Part shown: positions 18,498 to 26,448 of the stretch, in pieces | How positions within the stretch are numbered: the stretch's first letter is position 1 | Layout: every line of letters begins with the position of its first letter | Assembly (NCBI GenBank): GCA_041725955.1 | Contig: JBGRQE010000018.1 | Coordinates: 1 to 49,305, forward strand | DNA length: 49,305 nt | Direction: 5' to 3' | Origin: JBGRPZ01 sp041725955 | GTDB lineage: Bacteria; Bacteroidota; Bacteroidia; Bacteroidales; JBGRPZ01 | The notes under the pieces: generated by a model | Seen by the model: only the letters and a program-made list of their open reading frames with translations | The model's database searches: none | Told to the model about the DNA's origin: nothing | Made by a program: the position numbers and the translations under genes

Positions 18498-20339
18498 TTA
18501 TTCTACAGTAACAGATTTTGCCAAATTACGTGGCTGATCCACATTACATCCTCTCATTACAGCAATATGGTATGAAAGTTTTTGCAATGGAATAGTAGCC
18601 AATAATGGATACAACATCTCTTCTGTTTCTGGAATTTCGATAATATGATCTGCCATTTTCTTTACAGTATGATCGCCTTCAGTTACAATAGCAATCACAA
18701 TACCCTTACGAGCTTTTACTTCCTGAATATTGGAAATTACCTTTTCGTAAGTACCTTTATTGGTAGCAATAAAAGCTACTGGCATATTTTCATCGATCAA
18801 AGCAATAGGACCGTGCTTCATTTCTGCAGCAGGATATCCTTCAGCATGGATATAAGAAATCTCTTTTAATTTCAAAGCACCTTCTAAGGCTACAGGGAAA
18901 TTATATCCACGACCTAAATACAAGAAGTTACTTGCATCTTTGAATTTAGCAGAGATTTCAGACACTACAGATTTATTTACTTCCAAAGTACGCTCTACCT
19001 TTTCTGGAATTTGCTCAAGTTCATGCAGAATCTGATGGAATCTACTCTTTGGCACAGTACCTCTAATTTGAGCTACACGCAAAGCCATAAGTGTTAATAT
19101 GGTTACCTGAGCAGTAAATGCTTTGGTAGAAGCAACTCCGATTTCTGGTCCGGCATGGGTATAACTACCTGCATCGGTTGCTCTTGCAATAGAAGACCCT
19201 ACAACATTACATATTCCAAGTATAGTAGCACCTTTAGATTTCGCCAAATCTATAGCCGCTAAAGTATCGGCAGTTTCTCCTGACTGAGAAATAGCAATAA
19301 CCACATCATCTTCGTTGATCACAGGGTTTCTATATCTAAACTCAGAAGCATATTCTACTTCAACAGGAATTCTTGCCAAATCTTCAAACAAATACTCACC
19401 AACCAAACCCGCATGCCAACTTGTTCCACAAGCAACGATTAGGATTCTACGAGCATTGGCTAACTTTTGCTCATAATCAATAATTCCACCTAAAGAGACA
19501 ATACCTTTATCCGCATTCAATCGTCCACGCATACTATCGTGGATTGAACGAGGCTGTTCATAAATCTCTTTAAGCATAAAATGGTCATAGCCACCTTTTT
19601 CAAGTGCATTCAAGTTCATCTCCAATTTCTGGATATATGGAGTCTTTACTTGATTACGGATGGTACGAATTTTCAACTCTTCTCCAGGAACAATTACAGC
19701 AAACTCTTCATCATCAAGATATACAACGTTTTTTGTATACTCAACAATTGGAGTAGCATCCGAAGCTACATAATAATCGTCTTCTCCAAGACCAATTACA
19801 AGAGGACTTCCTTTACGTGCAGCAATCATTTTCTTTGATTCATCCTTAGATAGGATGACAATAGCATAAGCTCCAATTACTTGATTTAAAGCAATACGTA
19901 CAGCTTCTTCCAAAGATACGTTTTCATTTTGCTTAATATCTTCAATTAAATGAATAAGAACTTCTGTATCCGTATCACTTTTAAATTTATAACCTCTACT
20001 TACTAATTCTTCCTTTAGAGAGGCATAATTTTCAATAATTCCGTTATGAATTATGGCGAGATCACCGGAAGGACTATAATGGGGATGAGCATTGGTATGA
20101 TTAGGTTCGCCATGAGTTGCCCAACGAGTATGGGCAATACCAGCATTTCCATGCAGATCTTTACCTTCAACAAAAGCCTCTAACTCAGAGACCTTACCTT
20201 TGGATTTATATAAGTGGATACCACCATTTTGAAGAGCAACTCCAGCACTATCATAGCCTCGATATTCCAATCGTTTTAACCCCTTAATAAGGATGGGATA
20301 GGCCTGCTTAGGGCCAATATAAGCAACGATTCCACACAT
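18498..20339 (-). CDS. glmS: glutamine-fructose-6-phosphate aminotransferase (isomerising)
   Basis: A 613-residue GlmS, full length. It makes glucosamine-6-phosphate from fructose-6-phosphate and glutamine, the first step to UDP-GlcNAc for peptidoglycan and lipid A. The N-terminal nucleophile is Cys2 (MCGIVAYIG). The glutaminase domain covers about 2-220, with HTRWATHGEPN near 71-81. Two SIS sugar-isomerase domains follow (about 290-430 and 460-600), with SQSGETADT and the C-terminal PRNLAKSVTVE. No glmS ribozyme is expected in this phylum and none is seen upstream. Confidence 0.97.
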   Translation of the reverse strand: MCGIVAYIGPKQAYPILIKGLKRLEYRGYDSAGVALQNGGIHLYKSKGKVSELEAFVEGKDLHGNAGIAHTRWATHGEPNHTNAHPHYSPSGDLAIIHNGIIENYASLKEELVSRGYKFKSDTDTEVLIHLIEDIKQNENVSLEEAVRIALNQVIGAYAIVILSKDESKKMIAARKGSPLVIGLGEDDYYVASDATPIVEYTKNVVYLDDEEFAVIVPGEELKIRTIRNQVKTPYIQKLEMNLNALEKGGYDHFMLKEIYEQPRSIHDSMRGRLNADKGIVSLGGIIDYEQKLANARRILIVACGTSWHAGLVGEYLFEDLARIPVEVEYASEFRYRNPVINEDDVVIAISQSGETADTLAAIDLAKSKGATILGICNVVGSSIARATDAGSYTHAGPEIGVASTKAFTAQVTILTLMALRVAQIRGTVPKSRFHQILHELEQIPEKVERTLEVNKSVVSEISAKFKDASNFLYLGRGYNFPVALEGALKLKEISYIHAEGYPAAEMKHGPIALIDENMPVAFIATNKGTYEKVISNIQEVKARKGIVIAIVTEGDHTVKKMADHIIEIPETEEMLYPLLATIPLQKLSYHIAVMRGCNVDQPRNLAKSVTVE

Positions 20340-20433
20340 GTTTATTTAGTTTGGTAATTTCTTAAGTTCCTACATTTTTGCTAGAACAAATCTTGATTCA
20401 TGTGAAAATAGATAATCTATTAGAGATAAATAA

Positions 20434-20467
20434 GGGGTATACAAAAGAAAAGCCTCTTGTATACCCT
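20434..20467 (-). terminator. hairpin downstream of the DUF4270 gene
   Basis: GGGTATACAA (20435-20444) pairs perfectly with TTGTATACCC (20457-20466), with a G-T pair outside. It lies about 40 bp past the DUF4270 stop codon. The T-tract on the minus strand is interrupted, so efficiency is uncertain. Confidence 0.6.
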
Positions 20468-20505
20468 CTAACAAAATTTATTCAAAGACGAAAATAAAAA
20501 AAATT

Positions 20506-21948
20506 TTATTTGATTAGAGTATAAATAATTTCTAAATGCATCTTTTGATCTGGCTCAACACCATCAGCATCTACTCCGTTAATTATAACTCTTGAAGGAT
20601 CAGTTGTATAATAATTATTTTGCAACTTCAATCCTATTTCTTCCCAATCAAAATATTCTCCGTTTAATAATGTCTTTTCACCTTCAATAACTCCTTGAAC
20701 ATATCGAGAAATATTGAATTTATATGCTTTCGTTTTTTCATCAAAACTTCCACCAAATGAATCCCCTAAAATATCACGATCAGGAATATTTAAAAACAAA
20801 CCATTTGGAAGGTTAAATGATAAAAACAACTTAGATGTTGTGCGATATATATCTTCATCAGAAGATTCTGCTTTTTGAGGAAAAACTATATTAGCACTAT
20901 TGATTGCTAATACTGCACCGTCTTTTTGCATGTCGTTTGCCCATTCGCGCAAACCAGAGAATTTTACAACACTTTTTACTCCTGAAATACCTTGAACATA
21001 TATCTGTTTTCTTCCAGCATCTTTATTTCCGTTAATAATCTGATCTTTAAAGTTAGTGTTCTTACTATCAGAAGGAATATGCTTATAAAATGCAGATCTA
21101 TATGACTTGGCACTGCTTATAAAAGAATATGAGCCGTAAACACGATCGCCAGTAGAATTGGTATTGGAATAGTAGAATTCTATTTTGGTATACAGATTTT
21201 TAGAACTAATATCAAAGCGAGGCAATACACCTTGCTTATCATTATCTATTCCTGTAGCTTCTACATATACACCCTTAAAAAATTCCTGAAAACTTTCTGT
21301 AGTATTTGTTGGATTCTCAGCAATATACTTCAAGAAATCCTCTCCAAGAGAATTTGGCAATTTAATACGAACTTGTGGAATATATTTCTTCTCTTCACTA
21401 TCGCCTGGCTTTTTAAAGGCAACAGAATCATTAGGGCGAGGTGAGAAAACAAAATTATTAACCAATAAATCTTGAGGAGTAACTTTTGGCTCTACATCAG
21501 TCAAATTCTTATTGTCGACAGCCTCTGGAAGACGATAAACATTATAAGATAAATTAGACAAGGTATCACCATAATATCCTGTATACTTATCGGTTGTAGA
21601 ACGTCGATACTGCAAAGAAAGCACAACTTCTTCTACCCTAGGATTATTCCCAAAAGTAATATTATTAGAAGGTTGGCTAAAATTCAAGCTAAAACCAGCC
21701 TTGGAAGTACCAAAAACATCATCCTTAAGATATCCTGCAATTGCAGAAGTGCTGGATCCAAGCAAGAAAGGATCATCAGGCAATGAAAAAGCCTGAATTG
21801 TTTCAGGTGTTTGAAACTTAACCTCCAGTAATTCTTCTGGAGGTTGTAATTCATTTCCTACTTCACTAAGCTCCTTCTTACATGAAATTGTAATTCCAAG
21901 AAGACTTAGTAAAAAAAAACCGAAAAGATATTTTGAAATCTTTTTCAA
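20506..21948 (-). CDS. DUF4270 family lipoprotein
   Basis: A 480-residue lipoprotein. The signal peptide ends LGITISC with the lipidated cysteine at residue 23. The mature part carries the DUF4270 hallmarks: an early 'VGNELQPPEE' segment, then SSTSAIAGYLKDDVFGTSKAGF, and a beta-rich body with a C-terminal VQGVIEGEKT. DUF4270 is widespread in Bacteroidota and its function is unknown. It lies 22 bp downstream of the GT5-only gene, and the pair shares a promoter at 22823-22853. This gene pair also recurs in other Bacteroidota as far as I recall. Confidence 0.9.
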   Translation of the reverse strand: MKKISKYLFGFFLLSLLGITISCKKELSEVGNELQPPEELLEVKFQTPETIQAFSLPDDPFLLGSSTSAIAGYLKDDVFGTSKAGFSLNFSQPSNNITFGNNPRVEEVVLSLQYRRSTTDKYTGYYGDTLSNLSYNVYRLPEAVDNKNLTDVEPKVTPQDLLVNNFVFSPRPNDSVAFKKPGDSEEKKYIPQVRIKLPNSLGEDFLKYIAENPTNTTESFQEFFKGVYVEATGIDNDKQGVLPRFDISSKNLYTKIEFYYSNTNSTGDRVYGSYSFISSAKSYRSAFYKHIPSDSKNTNFKDQIINGNKDAGRKQIYVQGISGVKSVVKFSGLREWANDMQKDGAVLAINSANIVFPQKAESSDEDIYRTTSKLFLSFNLPNGLFLNIPDRDILGDSFGGSFDEKTKAYKFNISRYVQGVIEGEKTLLNGEYFDWEEIGLKLQNNYYTTDPSRVIINGVDADGVEPDQKMHLEIIYTLIK

Positions 21949-21970
21949 TGTATTGTTCTTTTATTAATAA

Positions 21971-22783
21971 TTAGGAATCTGCAAGAATCTTATCATACAA
22001 TTCATTGAAAGCATCAATATAATTATCCTCAGATTGATAAGCTAAACTTGGCTTATTAGACTCCTTTATAAAGGCATCAATTTCAGGATTAACACTCTCA
22101 CTTCCAATAACAGCAGCGTCGGAATATTCAATAGCTCCCTTTACCATATTCATGTAATCAGCTTCTTTGAAATACTTCAAGTCTTCTTCTTGAATTCCGT
22201 CCATCTGCAACTTTGCAGCAAAATCTGAATTTAATTTCTGGCCAAACTGGTCGTCATAAACAGAGAAAACCACCTTAGATTCACTAAATATAGGATTTTC
22301 TTTGAATATTTTCTTTATGTACAATGGTACCAAACCAGTAAACCAACCATGACAATGAATAATATCAGGTGCCCAACCTAATTTCTTAACAGTTTCAATA
22401 ACCCCGCGAGCAAAGAAAATAGCTCTTTCATCATTATCTTCACAGAAATCCCCTTTTTTGTCAAACAAAGTGATCTTCCTGTGGAAGTACTCTTCGTTAT
22501 CAATAAAGTAAACCTGCATTCTAGCCTGCTGAATAGAAGCTACTTTAATGATTAGAGGATGATCAGAATCGTTGATAATCAAGTTCATTCCAGAAAGACG
22601 AATAACCTCATGCAGTTGATTTCTTCTTTCGTTGATACAACCAAAACGAGGCATAAAAGTTCTGATTTCTTTTCCTCTTTCTTGAATTCCCTGTGGAAGT
22701 TTTCTTCCAATACGACTCATTTGGGTTTCTTCAAGATAGGGTGTAATCTCCTGCGCAACAAATAAAACCCTGGCTTTTTTCAT
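21971..22783 (-). CDS. glycogen/starch synthase N-domain protein (GT5 half, probably not catalytic)
   Basis: A 270-residue protein that corresponds only to the N-terminal Rossmann domain of glycogen/starch synthase (GT5, normally about 480 residues with a second domain). The opening VLFVAQEITPY and later IIHCHGWFTGLVPLYIK match the family. The ADP-glucose-binding KxGGL, expected near residues 20-26, is replaced by MSRIGRKLPQG. Without that motif and the C-terminal domain, ordinary glycogen synthesis is unlikely. Short versions like this are common in Bacteroidota and usually annotated as glycogen synthase; a regulatory or binding role is possible. It is the first gene of an operon with the DUF4270 lipoprotein. 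Confidence 0.82.
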   Translation of the reverse strand: MKKARVLFVAQEITPYLEETQMSRIGRKLPQGIQERGKEIRTFMPRFGCINERRNQLHEVIRLSGMNLIINDSDHPLIIKVASIQQARMQVYFIDNEEYFHRKITLFDKKGDFCEDNDERAIFFARGVIETVKKLGWAPDIIHCHGWFTGLVPLYIKKIFKENPIFSESKVVFSVYDDQFGQKLNSDFAAKLQMDGIQEEDLKYFKEADYMNMVKGAIEYSDAAVIGSESVNPEIDAFIKESNKPSLAYQSEDNYIDAFNELYDKILADS

Positions 22784-22822
22784 GATATCTATTTCTTTTT
22801 ATGTTCCTCTGAAAAAGAACTG

Positions 22823-22853
22823 CAAATTTAAGAAGAATTATGCAGTAATTCAA
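22823..22853 (-). promoter_or_regulatory. Bacteroidota-type promoter of the GT5/DUF4270 operon
   Basis: On the minus strand TTG (22853-22851) is followed after 20 bp by TAAATTTG (22830-22823), matching the phylum consensus. The leader would be about 33 bases. Confidence 0.65.
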
Positions 22854-23150
22854 CTCAACTCATTGTTTTCGAACAGCATTATTCAATTTACAGTCTCACA
22901 TTTCGCTCTTATTCCCTGAATTGAAACAAGATTTTTTTCCCTTTATTTTGTCCCGTTACCTTAACCTAACGAAACAGATTTTAAAATCACATATAAGTTC
23001 TTATTTTTTTTCTTTTATATTCAAAAAATCACTAAATGAGGCTCCAACAAAAAACATTTAATTTGCTATAAATCTTTTTATCATATTCATATAAATCACA
23101 GAAATATTATTTCATAAATTTAGTTCTCTTAAACCAAAACCTCTTTTTCT

Positions 23151-23158
23151 TATTTTTG
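23151..23158 (+). promoter_or_regulatory. possible -7 element of the asd-ribF operon
   Basis: TATTTTTG matches TAnnTTTG and lies 57 bp before the asd start. No TTTG/TTG at the right distance was found upstream. Confidence 0.35.
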
Positions 23159-23215
23159 CATTCGAACTCAGCCAAATTTCTGAGCCAGAATTGTCATCAT
23201 TAATTATTTCAAAAA

Positions 23216-24205
23216 ATGAAAGTAGCAGTTGTAGGAGCTACCGGTCTGGTTGGACAGGTTATGCTTAAAGTTTTGGAGGAAAGGAATTTTCCGGTGAAAG
23301 AATTAATCCCGGTGGCTTCTGAGCGCTCTATTGGGAAAAAGGTAAGTTTCAAGGGCTCTGAATATTCTGTAATAACTGCCCAGCAAGCAATTTACAAACA
23401 GCCAGATATAGCACTATTTAGTGCAGGAGCATCTACCTCTTTAAAATGGGCACCAAAATTTGCCGAGGCAGGCTGTAAGGTTATTGACAATAGCTCTGCA
23501 TGGAGAACCAATAAAAACATACAATTAATTGTTCCTGAAGTAAACGGCAAGGCTATACGAAAAGAAGATATGATTATTGCCAACCCAAATTGCAGTACAA
23601 TACAATTGGTTATGGCAATTTTTCCAATACACAGAGATTATTCTATAAAAAGATTAATTATTTCTACCTACCAATCTGTAAGCGGATCAGGAATAAATGG
23701 TATTCAACAATTAAATGATGAACGTTGCGGAAAAAATTCTAAACTTGCATATCCTCATTGCATAGATAAAAACGTTCTTCCTCATGGAGGTGATTTTTTA
23801 CAAGATAACTACACTTCTGAGGAAGAAAAATTAAAATTTGAAACCAGAAAAATACTTAACACCCAAAATATTGGGATCTCTGCTACCGTTGTTCGTGTTC
23901 CTGTTCAAGATTGCCATTCTGAAAGCGTAAACTTAGAATTATCTAAAGCTTTTAAAATGGAACAGTTAATATCATCTCTAAACAAAATGCCCGGACTTAT
24001 CGTAAAAGATGAGCCTGAGAACAACATCTATCCTATGCCTGCTAATTGTGCAGATAAAGATGATGTATTCGTTGGAAGAATAAGACGGGATGATAGCATC
24101 GAAAGTGGTTTAAATTTATGGATTGTGGCAGATAATTTAAGAAAAGGTGCTGCTACAAATGCTGTACAAATAGCCCAATATTTATTAGAACACAAGCTGA
24201 TATAA
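23216..24205 (+). CDS. asd: aspartate-semialdehyde dehydrogenase
   Basis: A 329-residue enzyme that reduces aspartyl-4-phosphate to aspartate-semialdehyde with NADPH, the branch point to lysine/diaminopimelate, threonine and methionine. The NADP-binding motif is VAVVGATGLVGQ (residues 3-14). The catalytic cysteine is C126 in NPNCSTIQLV, and VRVPVQDCHSE carries part of the substrate site. Full length for the family. ribF follows after 17 bp and is probably co-transcribed. Confidence 0.96.
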   Translation: MKVAVVGATGLVGQVMLKVLEERNFPVKELIPVASERSIGKKVSFKGSEYSVITAQQAIYKQPDIALFSAGASTSLKWAPKFAEAGCKVIDNSSAWRTNKNIQLIVPEVNGKAIRKEDMIIANPNCSTIQLVMAIFPIHRDYSIKRLIISTYQSVSGSGINGIQQLNDERCGKNSKLAYPHCIDKNVLPHGGDFLQDNYTSEEEKLKFETRKILNTQNIGISATVVRVPVQDCHSESVNLELSKAFKMEQLISSLNKMPGLIVKDEPENNIYPMPANCADKDDVFVGRIRRDDSIESGLNLWIVADNLRKGAATNAVQIAQYLLEHKLI

Positions 24206-24222
24206 TCATAAGATACTAAAAA

Positions 24223-25155
24223 GTGAAAGTTTATAACGACATACGCCAATTTCAATCTGTAGAGAATGCTGTTGTAACCATTGGCACCTTTGATGGTGTG
24301 CATATAGGACATCAGTATATCTTAAAGAAGATGGTTGAGATTGCAAAAAAAACAAAAGGTGAAACTGTTGTAATCACCTTTTTTCCTCATCCACGCACTG
24401 TGATTCATGCAGACAGCAAAAATCTAAAATTTATAACTACCCAAAAAAGAAAACAAAAACTTATAGAAAGTTTGGGTATAGACCACCTAATAATTATCCC
24501 TTTTACAAAAGAATTCTCAAAGATTCGTTCTGAGGAGTTTATCCGTAATTTTGTGGTTGAATATATTCATCCCAAAAGATTAATTATTGGATACGACCAT
24601 CACTTTGGCAAAAACAGAATTGGCGACTTTAAGATGCTATATGATCTAGGTGAAAAATACAGTTTCAAAGTAGATCGTATTCCTCCTCAGGATGTTGAAA
24701 ACATAGCCGTCAGCTCTACCAAAATTCGTAAAGCTCTTACCTTGGGGAAGGTAAAAAAAGCAAACCAGCTACTTGGACATCATTATGGATTTTCGGCTTA
24801 TGTTGTGCATGGCGATCAAATAGGGAGAAGCATAGGTTTTCCTACAGCAAACCTTGATTTAGACCCATGCTATCATCTTCTTGCTGTAAAGGGAGTGTAT
24901 TCATGCCTGGTTGAAATCGACAATATTCAATATAAAGGGATGGCAAACATAGGGATCCGACCAACTTTAAACAAAAAAGATCTTACTTACGAAGTTCATA
25001 TTTTTGACTTTAACGAAGATATCTACGATAAAAAAATATCTATATACTTTGTTGACAGACTCAGAGATGAAATAAAATTTGACAACCTTGATGCATTGAA
25101 AAACCAACTTAAGTTGGATGAGAAAGATGCAAGAGAAAGCCTTCAAGATATTTAA
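24223..25155 (+). CDS. ribF: bifunctional riboflavin kinase / FAD synthetase
   Basis: A 310-residue enzyme that makes FMN and then FAD from riboflavin. The N-terminal FAD synthetase domain has GTFDGVHIGHQYIL near residues 22-35 and a later SSTKIRKAL. The C-terminal riboflavin kinase domain has GRSIGFPTANLDL and the conserved GMANIGIRPT. The start is GTG at 24223; no ATG in frame lies between the asd stop and the conserved N-terminus. It follows asd by 17 bp. Confidence 0.95.
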   Translation: MKVYNDIRQFQSVENAVVTIGTFDGVHIGHQYILKKMVEIAKKTKGETVVITFFPHPRTVIHADSKNLKFITTQKRKQKLIESLGIDHLIIIPFTKEFSKIRSEEFIRNFVVEYIHPKRLIIGYDHHFGKNRIGDFKMLYDLGEKYSFKVDRIPPQDVENIAVSSTKIRKALTLGKVKKANQLLGHHYGFSAYVVHGDQIGRSIGFPTANLDLDPCYHLLAVKGVYSCLVEIDNIQYKGMANIGIRPTLNKKDLTYEVHIFDFNEDIYDKKISIYFVDRLRDEIKFDNLDALKNQLKLDEKDARESLQDI

Positions 25156-25189
25156 AAAAAAGGTGATGGATCAAATAACATCCATCACC
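25154..25189 (-). terminator. intrinsic terminator of the redoxin operon (bidirectional stem)
   Basis: GGTGATGGAT (25162-25171) pairs perfectly with ATCCATCACC (25180-25189). On the minus strand eight T follow (the A-run at 25154-25161), giving a strong terminator for the redoxin genes. The stem can also help end ribF transcription. Confidence 0.8.
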
Positions 25190-25214
25190 CTACACTTTCT
25201 ACAATACAAATCCA

Positions 25215-25808
25215 CTATTTAATTGTGCAGCCAATAGCTTTGGTTTTTGTTTCGGGTACTTCTTTTCCTTCAAGAAGAGCATTTACAGCATCTGCTGTAT
25301 AGTGAGTTTTTACCTTATCTGCATTTTCGGTATTGTCATCAATGGCTCCATGATACATCAATACCAAGTTGTCTCCCTGACGTTGAACAACAAATACTTC
25401 TGGAGTTTTGGTGGCTCCGTATACAGGATAAACCTTTTGCCCTTCATCAATAACATATTTAAATGGGAATGACTTTTCCTCTGCATTTTTCACCATATTC
25501 TCAAAAGAATCATCTGGGTATACCGATGGGTTCATTGCATTTATAGCGATTAAAGGATAACCTTTATCTTGAAACTCATTGCTCAATGCAATCATCCTTT
25601 CTTCATTTGATTTTACATAAGGACAATGGTTACACGAGAAAACCAAAATAAAGCCTTTGGCATCAGGGAAATCTTTCATTCCTATATATTTACCGTCAAC
25701 ATCCTTGAGATTAAAATCCTCAACTTTGTCACCAATCTTATATCCTTCAGCCATAGCAAAACCAACTGTGGCAAGGAGAAAAACAAATCCTACAATTATT
25801 TTTTTCAT
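25215..25808 (-). CDS. exported thioredoxin-family (redoxin) protein
   Basis: A 197-residue protein with a signal peptide (1-20) and a redoxin/AhpC-TSA fold domain. The active site SCNHCPYVKSNEERM has a CxxC pair at C59 and C62, as in the exported Bacteroidota thioredoxin family. It contains the cis-proline region TKTPEVFVV. It should work in periplasmic thiol-disulfide exchange. It overlaps the upstream TlpA-like gene by ATGA (25805-25808), so the two are translationally coupled. Confidence 0.88.
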   Translation of the reverse strand: MKKIIVGFVFLLATVGFAMAEGYKIGDKVEDFNLKDVDGKYIGMKDFPDAKGFILVFSCNHCPYVKSNEERMIALSNEFQDKGYPLIAINAMNPSVYPDDSFENMVKNAEEKSFPFKYVIDEGQKVYPVYGATKTPEVFVVQRQGDNLVLMYHGAIDDNTENADKVKTHYTADAVNALLEGKEVPETKTKAIGCTIK

Positions 25809-26293
25809 TGATTTCTAATTTTATCGAGTTCTTCCTTCAATTCGACATAGGTGAAACTCTTTTCAAAAAATTCACTATTTAACCTTTGGTAAATCAAAGT
25901 TGCGGGAATAGCGCCTGTCCAATTACTGTTTACCTTATCAATCCAAGAATTTGGATTCTGATTATCCAGAAAAAGCACTTTTGGATCTAAATTGTGCTTT
26001 TCCAAAAAGGGAAGCAGTTTACTATCAATGTTTCTCTTGAAATCGAGACTTACCAGAATTACCTGAACAGCCTGATCTTTATATTCTTTTGAGATTTTCT
26101 CAAATGCTGGCAATTCTTTTATACATGGAGCACACCATGTTGCCCAAAAATTCACAATATAAGTAGTATCGTTCTTTTGTTGTAATATCGTCTGAAGTTC
26201 CTCAAAACTTACACTTTTATAAAGTTTACTTTCTCTCTCCTGACCAATCAAAGCGAAAGGAAATAAAAGAAAGAACAAAAGAATTTTTTTCAT
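25805..26293 (-). CDS. TlpA-like exported thiol-disulfide oxidoreductase
   Basis: A 162-residue protein with a signal peptide (about 1-18) and a thioredoxin fold. The motif NFWATWCAPCIKELPAF has the CxxC pair at C54 and C57, typical of TlpA/ResA reductases that keep periplasmic cysteines reduced, for example for cytochrome c assembly. It is the first of two overlapping redoxin genes. The terminator of the upstream LRR operon ends only three bases before this start codon, which is unusual (see findings); there is no later Met that would still leave a signal peptide. Confidence 0.88.
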   Translation of the reverse strand: MKKILLFFLLFPFALIGQERESKLYKSVSFEELQTILQQKNDTTYIVNFWATWCAPCIKELPAFEKISKEYKDQAVQVILVSLDFKRNIDSKLLPFLEKHNLDPKVLFLDNQNPNSWIDKVNSNWTGAIPATLIYQRLNSEFFEKSFTYVELKEELDKIRNQ

Positions 26294-26295
26294 AG

Positions 26296-26340
26296 AAAAA
26301 GGGTTTTAGATTGAGCTTTGTGCTCTTCTCTAAAACCCTT
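26296..26340 (-). terminator. intrinsic terminator of the LRR operon, abutting the tlpA-like start
   Basis: AAGGGTTTTAGA (26299-26310) pairs perfectly over 12 bp with 26329-26340. An inner GAGC/GCTC pair adds a second short stem. On the minus strand TTTTT follows the stem (stem end included). The ATG of the TlpA-like gene begins at 26293, directly after the T-tract. Confidence 0.75.
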
Positions 26341-26448
26341 GTATGAAATACTTTCGTATTTATATTTTTTTTGCCAAAGACTTATTAAGAAAGTTTCTTA
26401 ACTATAACAATACTTTCCTTAATTTCCTTTAACTTATCCTTAACAGCA

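Larger units (their letters stand above)
22784..23215. other. divergent intergenic region, GT5 gene and asd
   Basis: A stretch of 432 bp between two divergent genes. It holds the minus-strand promoter at 22823-22853 and a possible plus-strand -7 element at 23151-23158. The middle part is AT-rich and shows no gene, RNA or repeat that I can recognise. Confidence 0.5.

Noticed and set aside
20340..20505. glmS ribozyme upstream of glmS
   Set aside because: No conserved core is recognisable and the ribozyme is known from Firmicutes rather than Bacteroidota.
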